Shown here: in pieces, positions 48,184 to 60,300 of the stretch
How the letters are laid out: every line of letters begins with the position of its first letter
Position numbering within the stretch: the first letter of the stretch is position 1
Origin: Sphagnum magellanicum
Lineage: Eukaryota > Streptophyta > Sphagnopsida > Sphagnales > Sphagnaceae
DNA: 64,000 nucleotides
Direction: 5' to 3'
Assembly: GCA_021904315.1 (NCBI GenBank)
Contig: CM038917.1
Coordinates: 10,214,041 to 10,278,040 of the forward strand
The notes under the pieces: generated by a model
What the model saw: only the letters and a program-made list of their open reading frames with translations
What the model was told of the DNA's origin: nothing
The model's database searches: none
Made by a program: the position numbers and the translations under genes

Positions 48184-48690
48184 CTATGTCTCCTCCTCTT
48201 CCTCCTCCACACCAGCAACTCGGTTGTGCTTCTTGGCATATCTCTGGTTTCTCAAAAACTTTGGGTCCATCTGCAACAAGTAACCAAAAATATTTGTTAA
48301 ACTGCATCACCTGCCCTGAAACAAAACCAGAATCTGAAAGACAACGATTATTGTAATCTGGAACATTTTTCTTGCAGAGAAAGCCAATGGATACAAACTC
48401 CATAGCAAGTCAGAAAAAAGGAGGCCCAAATGCTAAAACTCCAGGGCTTCAGAACTACACAATGACCAGGATTTCATCGAGACATGGAATGCCGAGGGCA
48501 GAATTTTCTGATTTTATACTACTGTAGGCTGCCTTAGAGTTGCAAAACAGCTTGAAAAAATCTTGCTCAGGAAATATTGTTGTCTTACCCCCTTCCTTGA
48601 AGTGTACTTGTGTTTCTTTGCTTTCTTGATGCCATTCTTATGCGCCTTGTAGGACTGATTATGCGCAGTATGATTCTTCGACTTGGCCAT
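48184..48690 (-). CDS. RPL29: 60S ribosomal protein eL29
   Basis: Small basic protein of the large cytosolic ribosomal subunit. Two coding exons on the minus strand: 48690-48589 (34 codons, [20 protein letters not shown] at the start) and 48270-48184 (28 codons plus stop, beginning [16 protein letters not shown]). They join in phase 0 across GT-AG sites, giving 62 residues, which matches the short plant form of eL29; the longer animal C-terminal extension is absent. The C-terminus is unusual in ending with six glutamates before a final Thr. A non-coding first exon ends at 48989, with its donor GTAAGTC reading into the intron upstream of the start codon. The gene is convergent with RBL9. Confidence 0.95.
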
Positions 48691-48988
48691 CTTACCTGCA
48701 TCTTACCAAAACGGTTTCTACTCATGAGCCGGCCAAAAGCTAAAAACTCGGTCCTCGTGGTCTCTACCCGAAGTGTTGATCTATCCAAGAGAACAACACA
48801 TCTGGTACAGAGCAAAAGTTATGGCCTAACAACAACTGCTGTACACTTTCCAAACAATAGGGCATCTCTAGCTAGTAGCTCTTTACCGAAATGGTTTCCG
48901 AAGTGAAGAACGAGAAACAAGGAAAGGAGAAGAATAACAGCAAGAGACTGCATCATAGCAACAGACGTTTGAAGGGCATGAGACTTAC

Positions 48989-49095
48989 CGTGAGACGGAT
49001 GCAGAAGGCGGCACTTGCAGAGCTCAACTCACAGACCGACAACAAAAGAGAGCTCGAAACCCTAATCCTCCAGGTCTTGTTGTTTCACAGAAAGT
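48989..49095 (-). promoter_or_regulatory. eL29 5' UTR exon/promoter with telo-box
   Basis: The untranslated first exon of the eL29 gene lies here, bounded by a GTAAGT donor just below 48989. The plus strand reads AAACCCTAA at 49057-49065, the plant telo-box, a motif well known from promoters and leaders of ribosomal protein genes. The precise transcription start is unknown. Confidence 0.6.
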
Positions 49096-49470
49096 AGGCG
49101 CGGGATTAGGTTCGGAATTTATCTGGGAATTTGTTAGGTTCGTTAAGCTGGAAGAGGTTCGGCATGTAGTCATCTTTTTCTCTTTGCCCTGACCTTTACT
49201 CTGGGTCTTGTTGGTTCAGAGAAATTAGGTTAGGCACTAGGTTCGGTACTGCTAGGTTCGTCGAGGTGGAAGAGGTTCGGCAGGTGGTCATCTTTTTCTC
49301 ATGTTCTCTTTTACATCTTGGCTGTCTTTCCTCCGGGTCTTGTTAGTTCAGAGAAAATAGGCTCGGAAATAGGTTAGGAATTAGGCTCGGTGAGGCGGAA
49401 GAGGTTCAGCATAAGGTCATCTTTTTCTCGAATTCTCTTTATCTCTTGACTGTCTTTCCTGCAGTTTTTG
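49073..49470. repeat. Three-copy ~132-bp tandem repeat in the eL29 promoter
   Basis: Units beginning GGTCTTGTTGGTTCAGAGAA (with variants) start at about 49073, 49204 and 49336, so the period is 131-132 bp. Each unit includes a TAGGTT/AGGCTCGG segment, GGAAGAGGTTCGGCA and GGTCATCTTTTTCTC. The first copy overlaps the transcribed leader of eL29; the others extend upstream. Divergence between copies is modest. Confidence 0.9.
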
Positions 49471-50421
49471 TAAAACATTTTTTTGAGGGCCTTAGTTGGA
49501 GTGCCCTTTTTTCCAGTGTGTTCAAAAATCCATGTGCATTAATAAATATGATCAACAATTTTTTTTCCAAAAAAAATAATGAATTATTTTGCAAATATAC
49601 ATTTTGAAATCATTTATTTGAATTTTTTCAAGTTCTTTTATTGATTTATCAAAATTTCAACTCAAGGCTATGTTGGATTTTAATTTTTTTTAACCCCATT
49701 TTTGAGATTATTAAAACATTAAATATCAATGACAAGTATGGTGGTATCAAAACCAACATGACTATAAGGGTATTCTCCAAGTTTAATTTGGCTAAATCTA
49801 ATTACCTTGCATGACATAGTATGCTAAGTAAATTTTTTTGATTTTCAAGGGTTGAAATTGGCACACCTCATAAAATCTCAAGCAAATTTGGAATGAAAAT
49901 AAAACATACTATATCTTGCAAAGGTGTGGATGATAGGACATGTGACATTGTAAAATTATTAAAGTTGTGTAGAACCAAAAACAAATATATATATATATAT
50001 ATATACACACACATTTATTTATTTATTTATTTATAATTTTGTTAAATGTAATGGTGGATTAATGCACAATAATTAAAATGTCATATGTTCTCAATATAAC
50101 ATCCATTTTTTATTTTTTTAATTTATCAATTCTCTAAAATTTTCTTGTTTCATTTCATTTTGTTTTTTATGTGCAATATTTGAATATCTTTCATCACAAA
50201 GCATGTTGGAAATGTTGTTTTGTTATTACACATGGTTGGTGGTGTCATTAAATGTCACAACATCATGATCAATTAATTTATTGATTTGGTTTTTCTCCCA
50301 ACATTATACACAAAGCATTTGGACCATTGTAGGGTTGTGACATTCATAAAGATGAAGATACATTATGCATGCTTGAAAATGTTCATGGGGTGGCAATATT
50401 GTTCAATGTATTTCACATAAT
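49471..50421. other. AT-rich spacer upstream of the LEA_2-like gene
   Basis: AT-rich spacer between divergent genes (eL29 on -, LEA_2-like on +). It includes (TA)n at about 49986-50005 and TTTA units at about 50013-50032. No gene is visible. It presumably contains the promoter of the downstream single-exon gene, but I could not name an element. Confidence 0.5.
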
Positions 50422-51054
50422 ATGGAAAAGGCAGGGTGGTTCAAAGAGAGTTATCGAGTAATTCGTTGTATAACATGTTGTGCACCTCTCATTTTGCTAT
50501 GGATATGGATCATTGATTTAATCATTGGAGCCATATATTATGACATTTGGATGCCTCGATTTACATTTCAAGGTGCACAAATTAATTCTTTCAATGTCAC
50601 TAGCAATGTTGCACAAGAGTTAGACCTAAACTTTGATCTAAATTATAGCGTCGTGGCAACACATTTTAGCAAATTGCAAACGATTGAAACATTTTCATAT
50701 TCCTTTGTCACTTATTATGATAACAATCTAATTGGTGAAAGCACGATAGTTTTTCACCATCCAAACGAAACAACAATAGGCACTTTGCCATTATTTTGTG
50801 CACAAACGGTTGAAGGTTACCCACTTGAATACAACATGTGGCAAGCATTGCATAACAATATCGATGACAACAATGTTCAACTTCAAGTTCAAATTCAGGC
50901 AGAAGTCACATCACCCATGTGGTGGCTTTTGAAAAAGAAATCAAGAAACCTAGTTTGTGATTTCAATTTCAATCCACCTTCACAATCTTCGAAAAGCCAA
51001 GTCTTGAATCAAACATGCAATACGATCTCCAAAGTTATTATTGCATATTCATGA
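50422..51054 (+). CDS. Single-exon membrane-anchored protein, probably LEA_2/NHL family
   Basis: An uninterrupted 210-codon frame in an AT-rich desert. The N-terminus has a short basic cytosolic stretch, then a hydrophobic segment at residues about 20-41 (CAPLILLWIWIIDLIIGAIY) acting as signal anchor. It is followed by a beta-rich ectodomain with potential N-glycosylation sites, for example NVTS and NETT. This layout (about 210 residues, N-terminal anchor, then alternating polar/hydrophobic strands with LDLNFDLNYSVVATHFS) is that of NDR1/HIN1-like LEA_2 proteins. Sequence motifs of the family are weak, so the assignment is by architecture. The long frame and lack of stops, unlike flanking DNA, support a real gene. 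Codons are AT-rich like the surroundings. Confidence 0.5.
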   Translation: MEKAGWFKESYRVIRCITCCAPLILLWIWIIDLIIGAIYYDIWMPRFTFQGAQINSFNVTSNVAQELDLNFDLNYSVVATHFSKLQTIETFSYSFVTYYDNNLIGESTIVFHHPNETTIGTLPLFCAQTVEGYPLEYNMWQALHNNIDDNNVQLQVQIQAEVTSPMWWLLKKKSRNLVCDFNFNPPSQSSKSQVLNQTCNTISKVIIAYS

Positions 51055-54000
51055 ATGCCCCAAAAACACAAATGCATCAAATGATGTTTAAAAGGAGGCC
51101 ACAATTTTTTGTATAGCTTGATTGGTCCTAAATATTCATGCAACTAGATATTGGATGACAAAGGACAATGTAATGAAAAAATAATCCAAAATTATGCAAT
51201 TATTTCAATTAAATTACTTTGTCATATGTGTAATACTTATCTTAAAATCTTGGCATGATCATGTAAGTAATCAAATTGATTTAAGCTTGACATGAAGAAC
51301 TATCTTATGGTTTTTCCCTTCCAAGTAGCATACAAATTAGCTTTATCACAAGGACCATTTTAGATCAATATCCTTTGTTTATATAATTTGAAGTGAAATG
51401 TCCATGGTTTTTTCAAAGACTCCATTGGCTCCTTGTGAACTCTAACTTTAGCATTTCATTTGGAAGGTTGTACACTCTAAATGAATTCAAAACAAAGCAT
51501 GAAAGTTAAATAAGCCATCAAACCCATCAATTATAATGAATCTAGTTTACATTTGTGTATTTAATTGTATTGAAGGTTACATTCACATTCCATGATTTTT
51601 AATTTGATGTTGCAAGTCAAGCTTCAATAACATGGATATCAAGCCCATATCCATTTTATTGGATTTTGGGTTTATATCATCACATTTTTCATGACATTTT
51701 GATGCACATTTGTTTTTTTCCTTCCAAGATATAAATTAGCAATTCATTTTTTCAAATTACCATGTTTGAGGGAGGAAAATTAAGTCATTTAGTTATAATA
51801 GTGGAATATCTAGAGAAAAAAAACTATGTCATTGTTGGTTTTAATTTTCTTTCAATTTTACAATTTGAATTATTTCTTCAAGTATTATCAACTATTGATG
51901 ATAATATTTTCCCTCTCTACATGTACCCAAGTATTGACTCTTGTTTTAAAGTCAATGTACAACAAAGTTTGGTTATTACTTATATAATCCAAAAATATTC
52001 CACTTAAACAAATGTGATAATGCAACAACATAGGGTTTTTGCTACAAACATCATGTTCTTTTATTTCCCTTGAAAGTGAATGTAGTTAGACATGAAGAAA
52101 AATGATTTGAAACTTCCCAAAGTCATGAAAAGGTACCACCTTTTCATGTTTAGTACCAAATATATAAATCCTTCAAGTTTTATTCTAATATAGATGATAT
52201 TATTATTCAATAGCACCTTTGTGTGAAACATGTGAAGTAAAATTGCTTCATGTGGAGAACTTTTAAAATTTTCATATATTTTACAAGGTTTTTTATATGC
52301 ATGGCAAATGTCTATCATGACAAATATTATTGATATCACATTGAATATTGTTTCAAGTCTATATTTCACCTTAATTACAATAGATTTGCCACATTCAAGT
52401 GGGGTGCTCAAGTATCCATTTCCTCTTATTTGCATTCATCCAATTTAACTACATATTACAATGGCTAAAACGAGAAATCCACTTAATTTTGCACCTAGAA
52501 TGTTGAAATTTTAAACAAACCACTTTATAGTTGAGGTTGATTTTAGAAATTTTTAATCCTAATTATAATTTTTAGTCAAGATTTAATGAATCTTCATGAA
52601 ATTTTCATCGATCCAAATTGATGTGATTGTCAACCAGATGATAGATGACTAAGTTTTAGTATACAAAATTAATGTGCAAAATTTGGGTTTTAAAGTGCAA
52701 GATGTCCATCTTCTAAAAACCATTGTATAAATTATTAAATTTTAAAACATCATTATTTATTCAAATGGTTCAAGTGAAGACTTCCTCCATTCAACATAGT
52801 GAAACATTTTCATAATTTGTCCAAAAACTCATATTAATTAATCTTGCTTCCCCTCCAATGTGTTCCCCTAACTTTCCCCCACCCCACAAAATTTGAATGT
52901 GTATTAATATGAAGTGAATACATGCTAAAAGTGAATACAACATGTCCTTGCATTTAAACTTGATTTGTCATAAGGATTTCAATTGGGGATTGAACCCATT
53001 AAACACTTGAAAACAAAGAAAACAAATTGCACAAGTATGTGGTAAAATTTTGTTGTTTTATGGTGTTTGACAATTGTGCAAATTATACAATATCAAGGTT
53101 CACCTTACAAAACTCCACCGATATCGACATTGCAACCTTTAATCAAATGATGTAAGTTAGTTCAAACCTCAACAAGCTTGACACGTTCAACATGTACACA
53201 CATATTTGATCACACATTTAACTTGACTTATTATGTTAGATAATTAGCTATTAGACCCTTGCTCCCGCCATACCCCATAAGCATGTATATGTCACATACA
53301 AGATTTCATCATAAATTATGACATTGACATGGATTAAAAAATTCAAATCTGAATTAAAATTCCAAATGCTTATGTTTGCTTATCAAACTTGCACTTGCAT
53401 AAGATGTCATATTAACAAAACAAAATCCTCAAAATAAACCTAACAATTAGGTTACAATTGCATTAAAAGTCGTAGTTCCCATGAAAAACATGTGCCTTAA
53501 GAAAGCACCTACCCATGGACATGAAGTGCATGTGCATACTAAATAAACAAAAGAATGGTCATTGCAATATTTCTATTGTGCATGTGTAAAAAATATGGGA
53601 ACGGAACAATTGGTGTATGTTCCATTTGTTTAGCACAAACACCACCAAAATTTCCATACTAATCTAGCCCTAGTTTTTAAACCATGCGCAAATTGTAATC
53701 AATAGTCTAAGTGTGTCAAAAAATTCTTTATCCTTATTTACTTGGAGTCCTCGTGAAAAATTTACACATTTGCAAAGGAAATGTCCAAGGAAAAAAAAAA
53801 CAAATCAATGTTACCAAGTGCAAAATAAGTGTTTATTAAGTTCAACATGTGCATCCATACCACATCCATACCTTTGGTCTTATTCATGCAAAGATATAAA
53901 GCTAGTTACAAATACTTTCATATTGTGGTCTCCATGCCCCAAACAAGTAATGGGTGGTTTGTAATAAGCTAAACCTTGATTCCCCATTTTTGTGCATGTT

Positions 54001-57000
54001 TTGGGCATGTATACCAAATCCCACAAAAGACAAACTTCGTGTTGAAGATCACCACCTTGATATGGCACTTGGGCCATGTTCCATGTTCTTTGCGCTTATT
54101 AATGATTTTATTAATCAACTACCATATTAGTTGTTGTGATAGGCATCACTTTCCTAGTCATCATTGAACATAGTAATTTGCATTGAAGACAAATGAAATA
54201 TATGAATTATTCATGATAGTCCCTAATCATAGTTATATTGGTCCATTTATGGCTATAATGTTGAAATAATGATTTTAATTATCTAAAAAATAGATACAAC
54301 AATTTTCTAAATATTTTACAACTTTTGATAGCTCAAAAATTAAGTTAAAAACACATTGTATTATTTTTAGTAACACTTTGTTAATCCACAAATAAAAACT
54401 TTCCTCATTTTATGAGAGGTCAAAAGTACAAATCATAAGATTTTATTGTGGGATTGTGTATATATTTATTTTTCCCTTAGATGCCTTATTTCTAAAATTA
54501 TTAAATTTAAAACAACAATGCTAGGTATGGTGGTAAAAAATGCCAACATGGTCATGAAAACAAAATTATAGGTGCAAGTGTTACATTATAGATGTAAAAA
54601 ACAATTGAAAGTGCTAGAAATGGCTTGCAAGATACTAATTACATGATGTGATGTTACAAGTGTTATTTTATGTTTCAAAAGCTCACTATTTCTAAAGGTG
54701 CATCTTTAAATTATGAGAAGGAAACCATAAGTACCTTCAAGATTTGAAGTTTGAACACACAACATTTACAATTATTCAATAATTTGAAATGAAAATATGA
54801 TTCAATAAATAGTAGAAAGAGAAAACAATTAGATTACAATCAAAGTTATTCAATTGGTTTGATAGGGTCACACAACCTCTTGTCAGTATTATTCCCATTT
54901 ACTTTCATTCCCATTTCTAACATTAAAATTCAAGTTAGAATAGCTTTGGTAGCTACAAAGCCCAGAAGGTAGTATTTTAGCAAACTTTTGCCACATTTTG
55001 GCAAAATACAAACTTTGGGGGAAAATATAAACATTTTCCTATCCTTGCTTTGAAAATAACATGAATTCTCACCAATAACAAACTAACAATTTTCAACAAT
55101 AAATTTTCAATTTAATCTTTTTTTAATGTTAGAATCAAAACATGACAATATAGTCACATATGGGTTTTTAAAATTATGTTGTGCAACAAAAGAACATGGG
55201 TTTAAAATAAATAGGAATTGATTGAGTTCGAAATATTATCATATTCATTACAATGTAACAAAATATTGTAAAAGTGCTTCAAATTGTCATCATATCCAGA
55301 ACTTGAAACATGAATAATTTAAAGCATTCCAAGTTAAAACCTCCATAATCTTATCCTTGTAAATTAGAAACTTGACTTTATAAATCATTAAACCCTTGAC
55401 ATCCCATGATAATCACAATTTATATGTACACAATATAATTTGTGATATAAAAGATTTGGTGGATGTTTCCTAAAATTCATAAAAAATTTGAATTCACATT
55501 AGAAAACAAAAACATTTCCAATTTTTTGGTAAAAAGGAAAAAAAATTGGGGAAAAAATGATGATTTGCATAGAATACCAAAATTATCAATACAACTTGAA
55601 ACAAACTAAAAACTATCAATCACATGGATAGTTTAATGTTGGGGTTTGGCATTTCAATTTAGTTACATGCAATCATTTAAAACAACCCAACCTTTTAGTT
55701 ACACAAGATTAATAAGGAAAGGATAATTTAATGTTAATATTTTAGTTTAATATTTTTAAATTATTACTCATTATGAATTCATCATGGACCAAGCTTTTAT
55801 GTAAGGCACCATTATAGCCCTTTGTATATTTATTTTAAGAAATTCATGGGCACTACATTGAAACTAACAAGTTTCTGAAGGGGGGAATTTCTTCAAATAA
55901 ATTGATTGTGAAGTTCATGATTTTTTGAAATAAGTAGGGTTTACATATTATTTATTCTCAAGATTTTTTATGGGCTTGATTTATGCTTTAAATTTTTATT
56001 GAAATTGCCTCCAAAATAATAAACAAATACCTTTTCTAAAATTGACACCAATTTTATATTATGTAAGTGAACCCCTCGTTATTCTTCATAAAAATCTAAC
56101 TCGACTCATGGTGATGTCTTAAGCAACCTCTTTTCAAACCTCCCGCATTCCTAATGTCTTAGTGATTATCTTTTTCACCTTAATTTTCACTAAACTTTAT
56201 AGAATTGCATTTGGTTTGTGTCCCATGCTTGCCATGTTTTAGATTAACATTCTTTGCATTTGTAATGGAGGAGCCCACCTATGATTCATGATGGGAATCT
56301 TGTGTTCTATTAAACATTGGTCACATGCTAAAGGTTAGTCCACAAGACATGTATTAACAAGTTCACACAAAAGTCATATTCGACTTTCAATGTTCACAAC
56401 CACACAACTTGCTCCTACAAATGTTCTTCCTTGTGATTGTGCCCATTTGTCAATTATCATCCTTGCTTTGTACCTCTATTGTGTTGAACTTCACCAACAT
56501 TTTGGAGTGTTCAACAGTCTCTCTATGTCTTTGCAAATTTGAAGCCAACCATGGACACCTTCCAAGAACCCCTAATAATGTCTCATTTGTATCTATGTGT
56601 ATCCCTTCCCTTCCAAGTGAGCCTCACATATGGTTGGCAAAAAAAACCTTACCCATGAATTGAGGTCAAGTTTCAAAGATATTAATTTCCCATTAGTTAT
56701 TGTTCATTATGAACTATGGTGACACTTATGACATGCTTGGGTCCTCAAGATTCCATGTTGTTTCTTCTTAATAAAGTTTACATAGACAACAAAATGTAAT
56801 TAAGATGAATTCAAAAATATATCATCAACATGCACAAAAAATATTGAACAAAATAATTCATCCATGAAATGTTCAGATGTAAACTTTGAAATTTGGACAA
56901 ATTCTTGAAAGTCATTGGGTCATTTAAAGTTCTTATAAACCCACAATATAAATCCATGTTGAAAATATTGGTTTATCTAATAGGATTTTCTTAAAAACAA

Positions 57001-57628
57001 TTTATAAATGTGAAACCAAATTGTTGCATCACTTGATTAAAACATTAATGACCTAGCATTTCATAGTGAAATTTTGGTACAATAACATTGGGCATGGTAA
57101 AAAAAAATTTGGTCATAGCCTAAAAAAATCTAAACTTCATAAAAGAGTTTATGTTCAGAGATGATGGTAACAATTTCACCATCACTATTTACACACAAAT
57201 TCAAGATCACAAATATCCACCTTCAAGTGGAATCACATTTTTTGGAGTTGTTTTAAATTACTTATGAATTTATGAAGGAATGTCATATGGATGCTTATGT
57301 AGGCATTAAACCACCTATGAAATGTGACTACATCACCGTATTTTGTCATTCAAGTTCTTAAGATGGCTAGGCAAAGGCTTCATGTTCCAAACCATGTGTG
57401 AAAACTAGGAATTAGACGAATGTTAAATGGGTATGACTTGGAATGCATTATTGAGGGAAAGAAATTAGAGCCATCATGTTTTGAGCCAACATTGGTTTTA
57501 ATTTTGTTAACCCATGCATATTTAACCAACATATTAGGTTAAAGAACTATACATTGTAGGAATTTGTGGGGTGGGGAGGATGGGAGAAGGGGGTGGGGGG
57601 CAATTGTAGACTTGAATTGAGGGTGACA
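51055..57628. other. AT-rich intergenic desert
   Basis: No supportable gene in 6.5 kb. Open frames such as 51762-52007 (+), 52061-52435 (-) and 53880-54077 (-) are AT-biased and lack motifs. No clear long terminal repeats or tandem arrays were seen by eye. Confidence 0.6.
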
Positions 57629-58383
57629 TCATGGAATAAGTGGGCCATCTATTTTAGTTATAACAATATACTTGCATTTGAAAAAAAGGTTATCAATATT
57701 GTACAAAAGATTTGAGATAATTGGATATTTGCATATTGTAAAAAAACAATGCAAAAAAGAATATGACTTTAGAAAACTTGTAGATTTCACTCCATCCCTT
57801 GGTCTAACAAAAAATCTATTACAAAAGCTAGAAAAATACAAGAAAAAGCTTAATGTGAAGAAAAGCTTCAAGCATATATTTACATGCCAATCATATCATA
57901 TGTGAACCACATGAAATGTTTTCAAGCAATCTAATGCTTATTGATATCAACAAGCTACAACCTTTCAACTTCAATTTTATCTTCATCTCGTGCTTAATGT
58001 TTGAACACAGTTGAATAAATGAATTAGAAAACTCAACACAACATAATCAATATTTCGATAATTGGGGGCCTCCTTTACATGCATCCATTTCTACATTGAG
58101 GAGGCATATTTTATGTGGTCCCAATCCAAAGTTTGGACAATTCACCAAAAAATGGGGACCTATATTTCAAGCTTGGGTGGATGGTGCCTTAAGATAAAAG
58201 CATGGGACATCAAGTGCGACAATTTTTTAATTGAGAGGAATACTATTGATGGAAACTTCAAGTGAACTTTGAAGCATGAGTATGAAAACATAATAATTGT
58301 TTGATGCATGGCAATTTTTTGGAAGCATGAACAATTGGTATACCAATTGGCCACATTTCATGAAACTTTGGTAACAAGCACTT
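57629..58383. other. AT-rich sequence, possibly the 5' part of a hAT relic
   Basis: Short plus-strand frames at 57672-57905 and 58062-58265 have no firm family match. They lie directly upstream of a hAT-like dimerisation-domain fragment and may be its decayed N-terminal portion, but the reading is too broken to claim. Confidence 0.3.
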
Positions 58384-58584
58384 TGTAATCCTTTAATTAT
58401 TGCAATTTGTGAAAGGCGATTTTCAAAACAAAATGATATAAAAGCCATTACAAGCTTCATTAGAACAATAGATGATTTGATGTGAATGTAATTAAGCAAG
58501 ATAGAGTTGGAGAACATGCATCAGAATTTTGTGTTTGAAGTGTGGCACAATATGAAGAATCAAAGAATACTTGATTCGAACTAA
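58384..58584 (+). mobile_element. Relic of a hAT transposase C-terminal dimerisation domain
   Basis: One plus-strand frame reads CNPLIIAICERRFSKQNDIK, then a segment ending RTIDDLM. After two stops it continues in the same frame through KIELENMHQNFVFEVWHNMK to a terminal NQRILDSN. The CERxFSxQNxIK...LM...L pattern is that of the hAT C-terminal dimerisation region (Dimer_Tnp_hAT). The stops show it is dead. It is a different lineage from the relic at 36-38 kb, whose C-terminus is acidic. Confidence 0.55.
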
Positions 58585-58899
58585 TTGCAAGAACTTCAAA
58601 CTTCTATTTCATCATTGTTAAATTAGTAGGATTTGGTATCTATTACACATGGGTGTTATTTTGTTGAACATGGTTCTACCGCAGGGTTGGACAGATGTTG
58701 GTGGATATTCTATTTAAAAATATGGTAAGATAGCATAATGTGTAAATTTTTTAAAATAGCAAAAAAGAAACATGACATGTATTCTACAATGCAAAGTTTA
58801 ATAGAGTGTGTTCCCTCTTGTGTTGAATGCATAATGAGTTCTCATAATCTTTTTTAAAATGTGAAAAAAACTGAGGAATTCACAAATATTAGAGTTATA

Positions 58900-60300
58900 C
58901 AGAAAGTCACCTTGTCTTTGGGCCTGCTTTCACCCCTGATCCCCTCTTTCGGAGATATCCACAAAGTAAGGAAATTTCATTAAATCTCAGTATGAAATGC
59001 TGAAACTCAGCATTTAATGCACAAGGTTCGAGAGTAATTACAGTAGTCCTAACGGTGGGAGCAGTGAAAATATATATGTAGCAGCGGGGGATACGCTCAG
59101 GAAGAAGGAAAGACAGGATGAAACTCAGTTTACCACCAAAATTTTGTGGAAAAACTAGTTTGGGTCCAAGTTATTTTGCTTTGTAAAATTTTCATTCCAA
59201 GTTACACGTTTGATGCCCTGTTACGTCTGTCGAAACTGGCTGTTCTCGGCCCCTAATCACAGGACATTACGTATAACTCTATTATCTACCTAATGTTGAG
59301 TAAATAATCATGTACTTAGCTACACCCACTGTGGGGAGTTCTTTGTGAATGATACTTGTAAGGTTATGACCCTACTACAATCACACTGATTTCTTGGTTT
59401 GTTTGTTTGGGTTTGGCCAGAACTAACACATGAGTTACCTCTGATGAGTTTTTGCAGATTTTCTATGCACTCTGATGGACACTAATGGTTGTGGGTACTG
59501 TGTGAAATTGAAATAGGACAAACATGGCAAGATCTGTTTGATTCTTGCTTATTAGATTGCAATGGTGAGCATTAGTCTAAAGGAGGACATTCGGGCATGT
59601 GTTGTTGATAGATTTGTTCTGATTTGCTTATGTCACATATCATGGCAGGACAACCCCTCACATGCCAATTTGTAGGAAAGGGCTTGTTTGTGTAGAACAG
59701 GAGTTGGCTAGCCTCTCTACATTCAGCAATGAGTTTTGCTGGTATCCATCACCCAAGATCCATTGCATATCTCTCTTACATTTGACTGACAACCCAATAT
59801 CATCAATCCAAAGCATACTCCAGTTTGAGCAATTACTAGCACTTACAGCAAAGCAATTGGCAACATTGGAGGCACTGGCCAGCAACGTTCTGTTGCTCAA
59901 AACCCGATCCTTGTCCCCATTGTCAAGTTTTCTTGAGGTGGTGTGGGATATCTCTACTTACACAACCTGCTTCCATTGAGCTTCTAGTTGTGTGGTATGG
60001 TAAGTATCTCACCAGTTGCTCAAAGTCAATTCTTGAAGTCCAGAAGAAATTGAAAATATTCACTAAATTGATGATTTTATTGTTGGCTCTCATGACTTTT
60101 CTGCATATTCTCTTTGGTGGTTACTTGTCAAAGAAGTTTAAACTAGACCTGATAGTCTGCTTGTATTATCGAGACAATTTGATAGTGAGATTAGCTTGGA
60201 ATGTGCCTTCTGATGGAGAGGGCTTACAGAGGCAAAATTTCCTTCTTTACCCATTTCAATGACTTGAGAGTCGGTGTGGTGGGCCTTTCTATGCCTTATG
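58900..60300. other. Higher-complexity block without recognised gene
   Basis: Compared with its AT-rich neighbours this block is less biased and contains intron-like signals and longer open frames: 59662-59979 (+, 105 codons, with LASLSTFSNEFCWYPSPKIH and an Ala/Leu-rich stretch) and 59933-60262 (+, 109 codons). I do not recognise the products. It may be a decayed gene, a captured gene fragment or part of an element; no function should be assigned. Confidence 0.3.

Noticed and set aside
48610..48906. 98-codon plus-strand frame
   Set aside because: Antisense to the eL29 first coding exon and its intron; the minus-strand eL29 reading is clearly the real one.
52061..52435. 124-codon minus-strand open frame
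   Set aside because: AT-biased, no recognisable domain and no splice partners; chance openness in AT-rich DNA is as likely.
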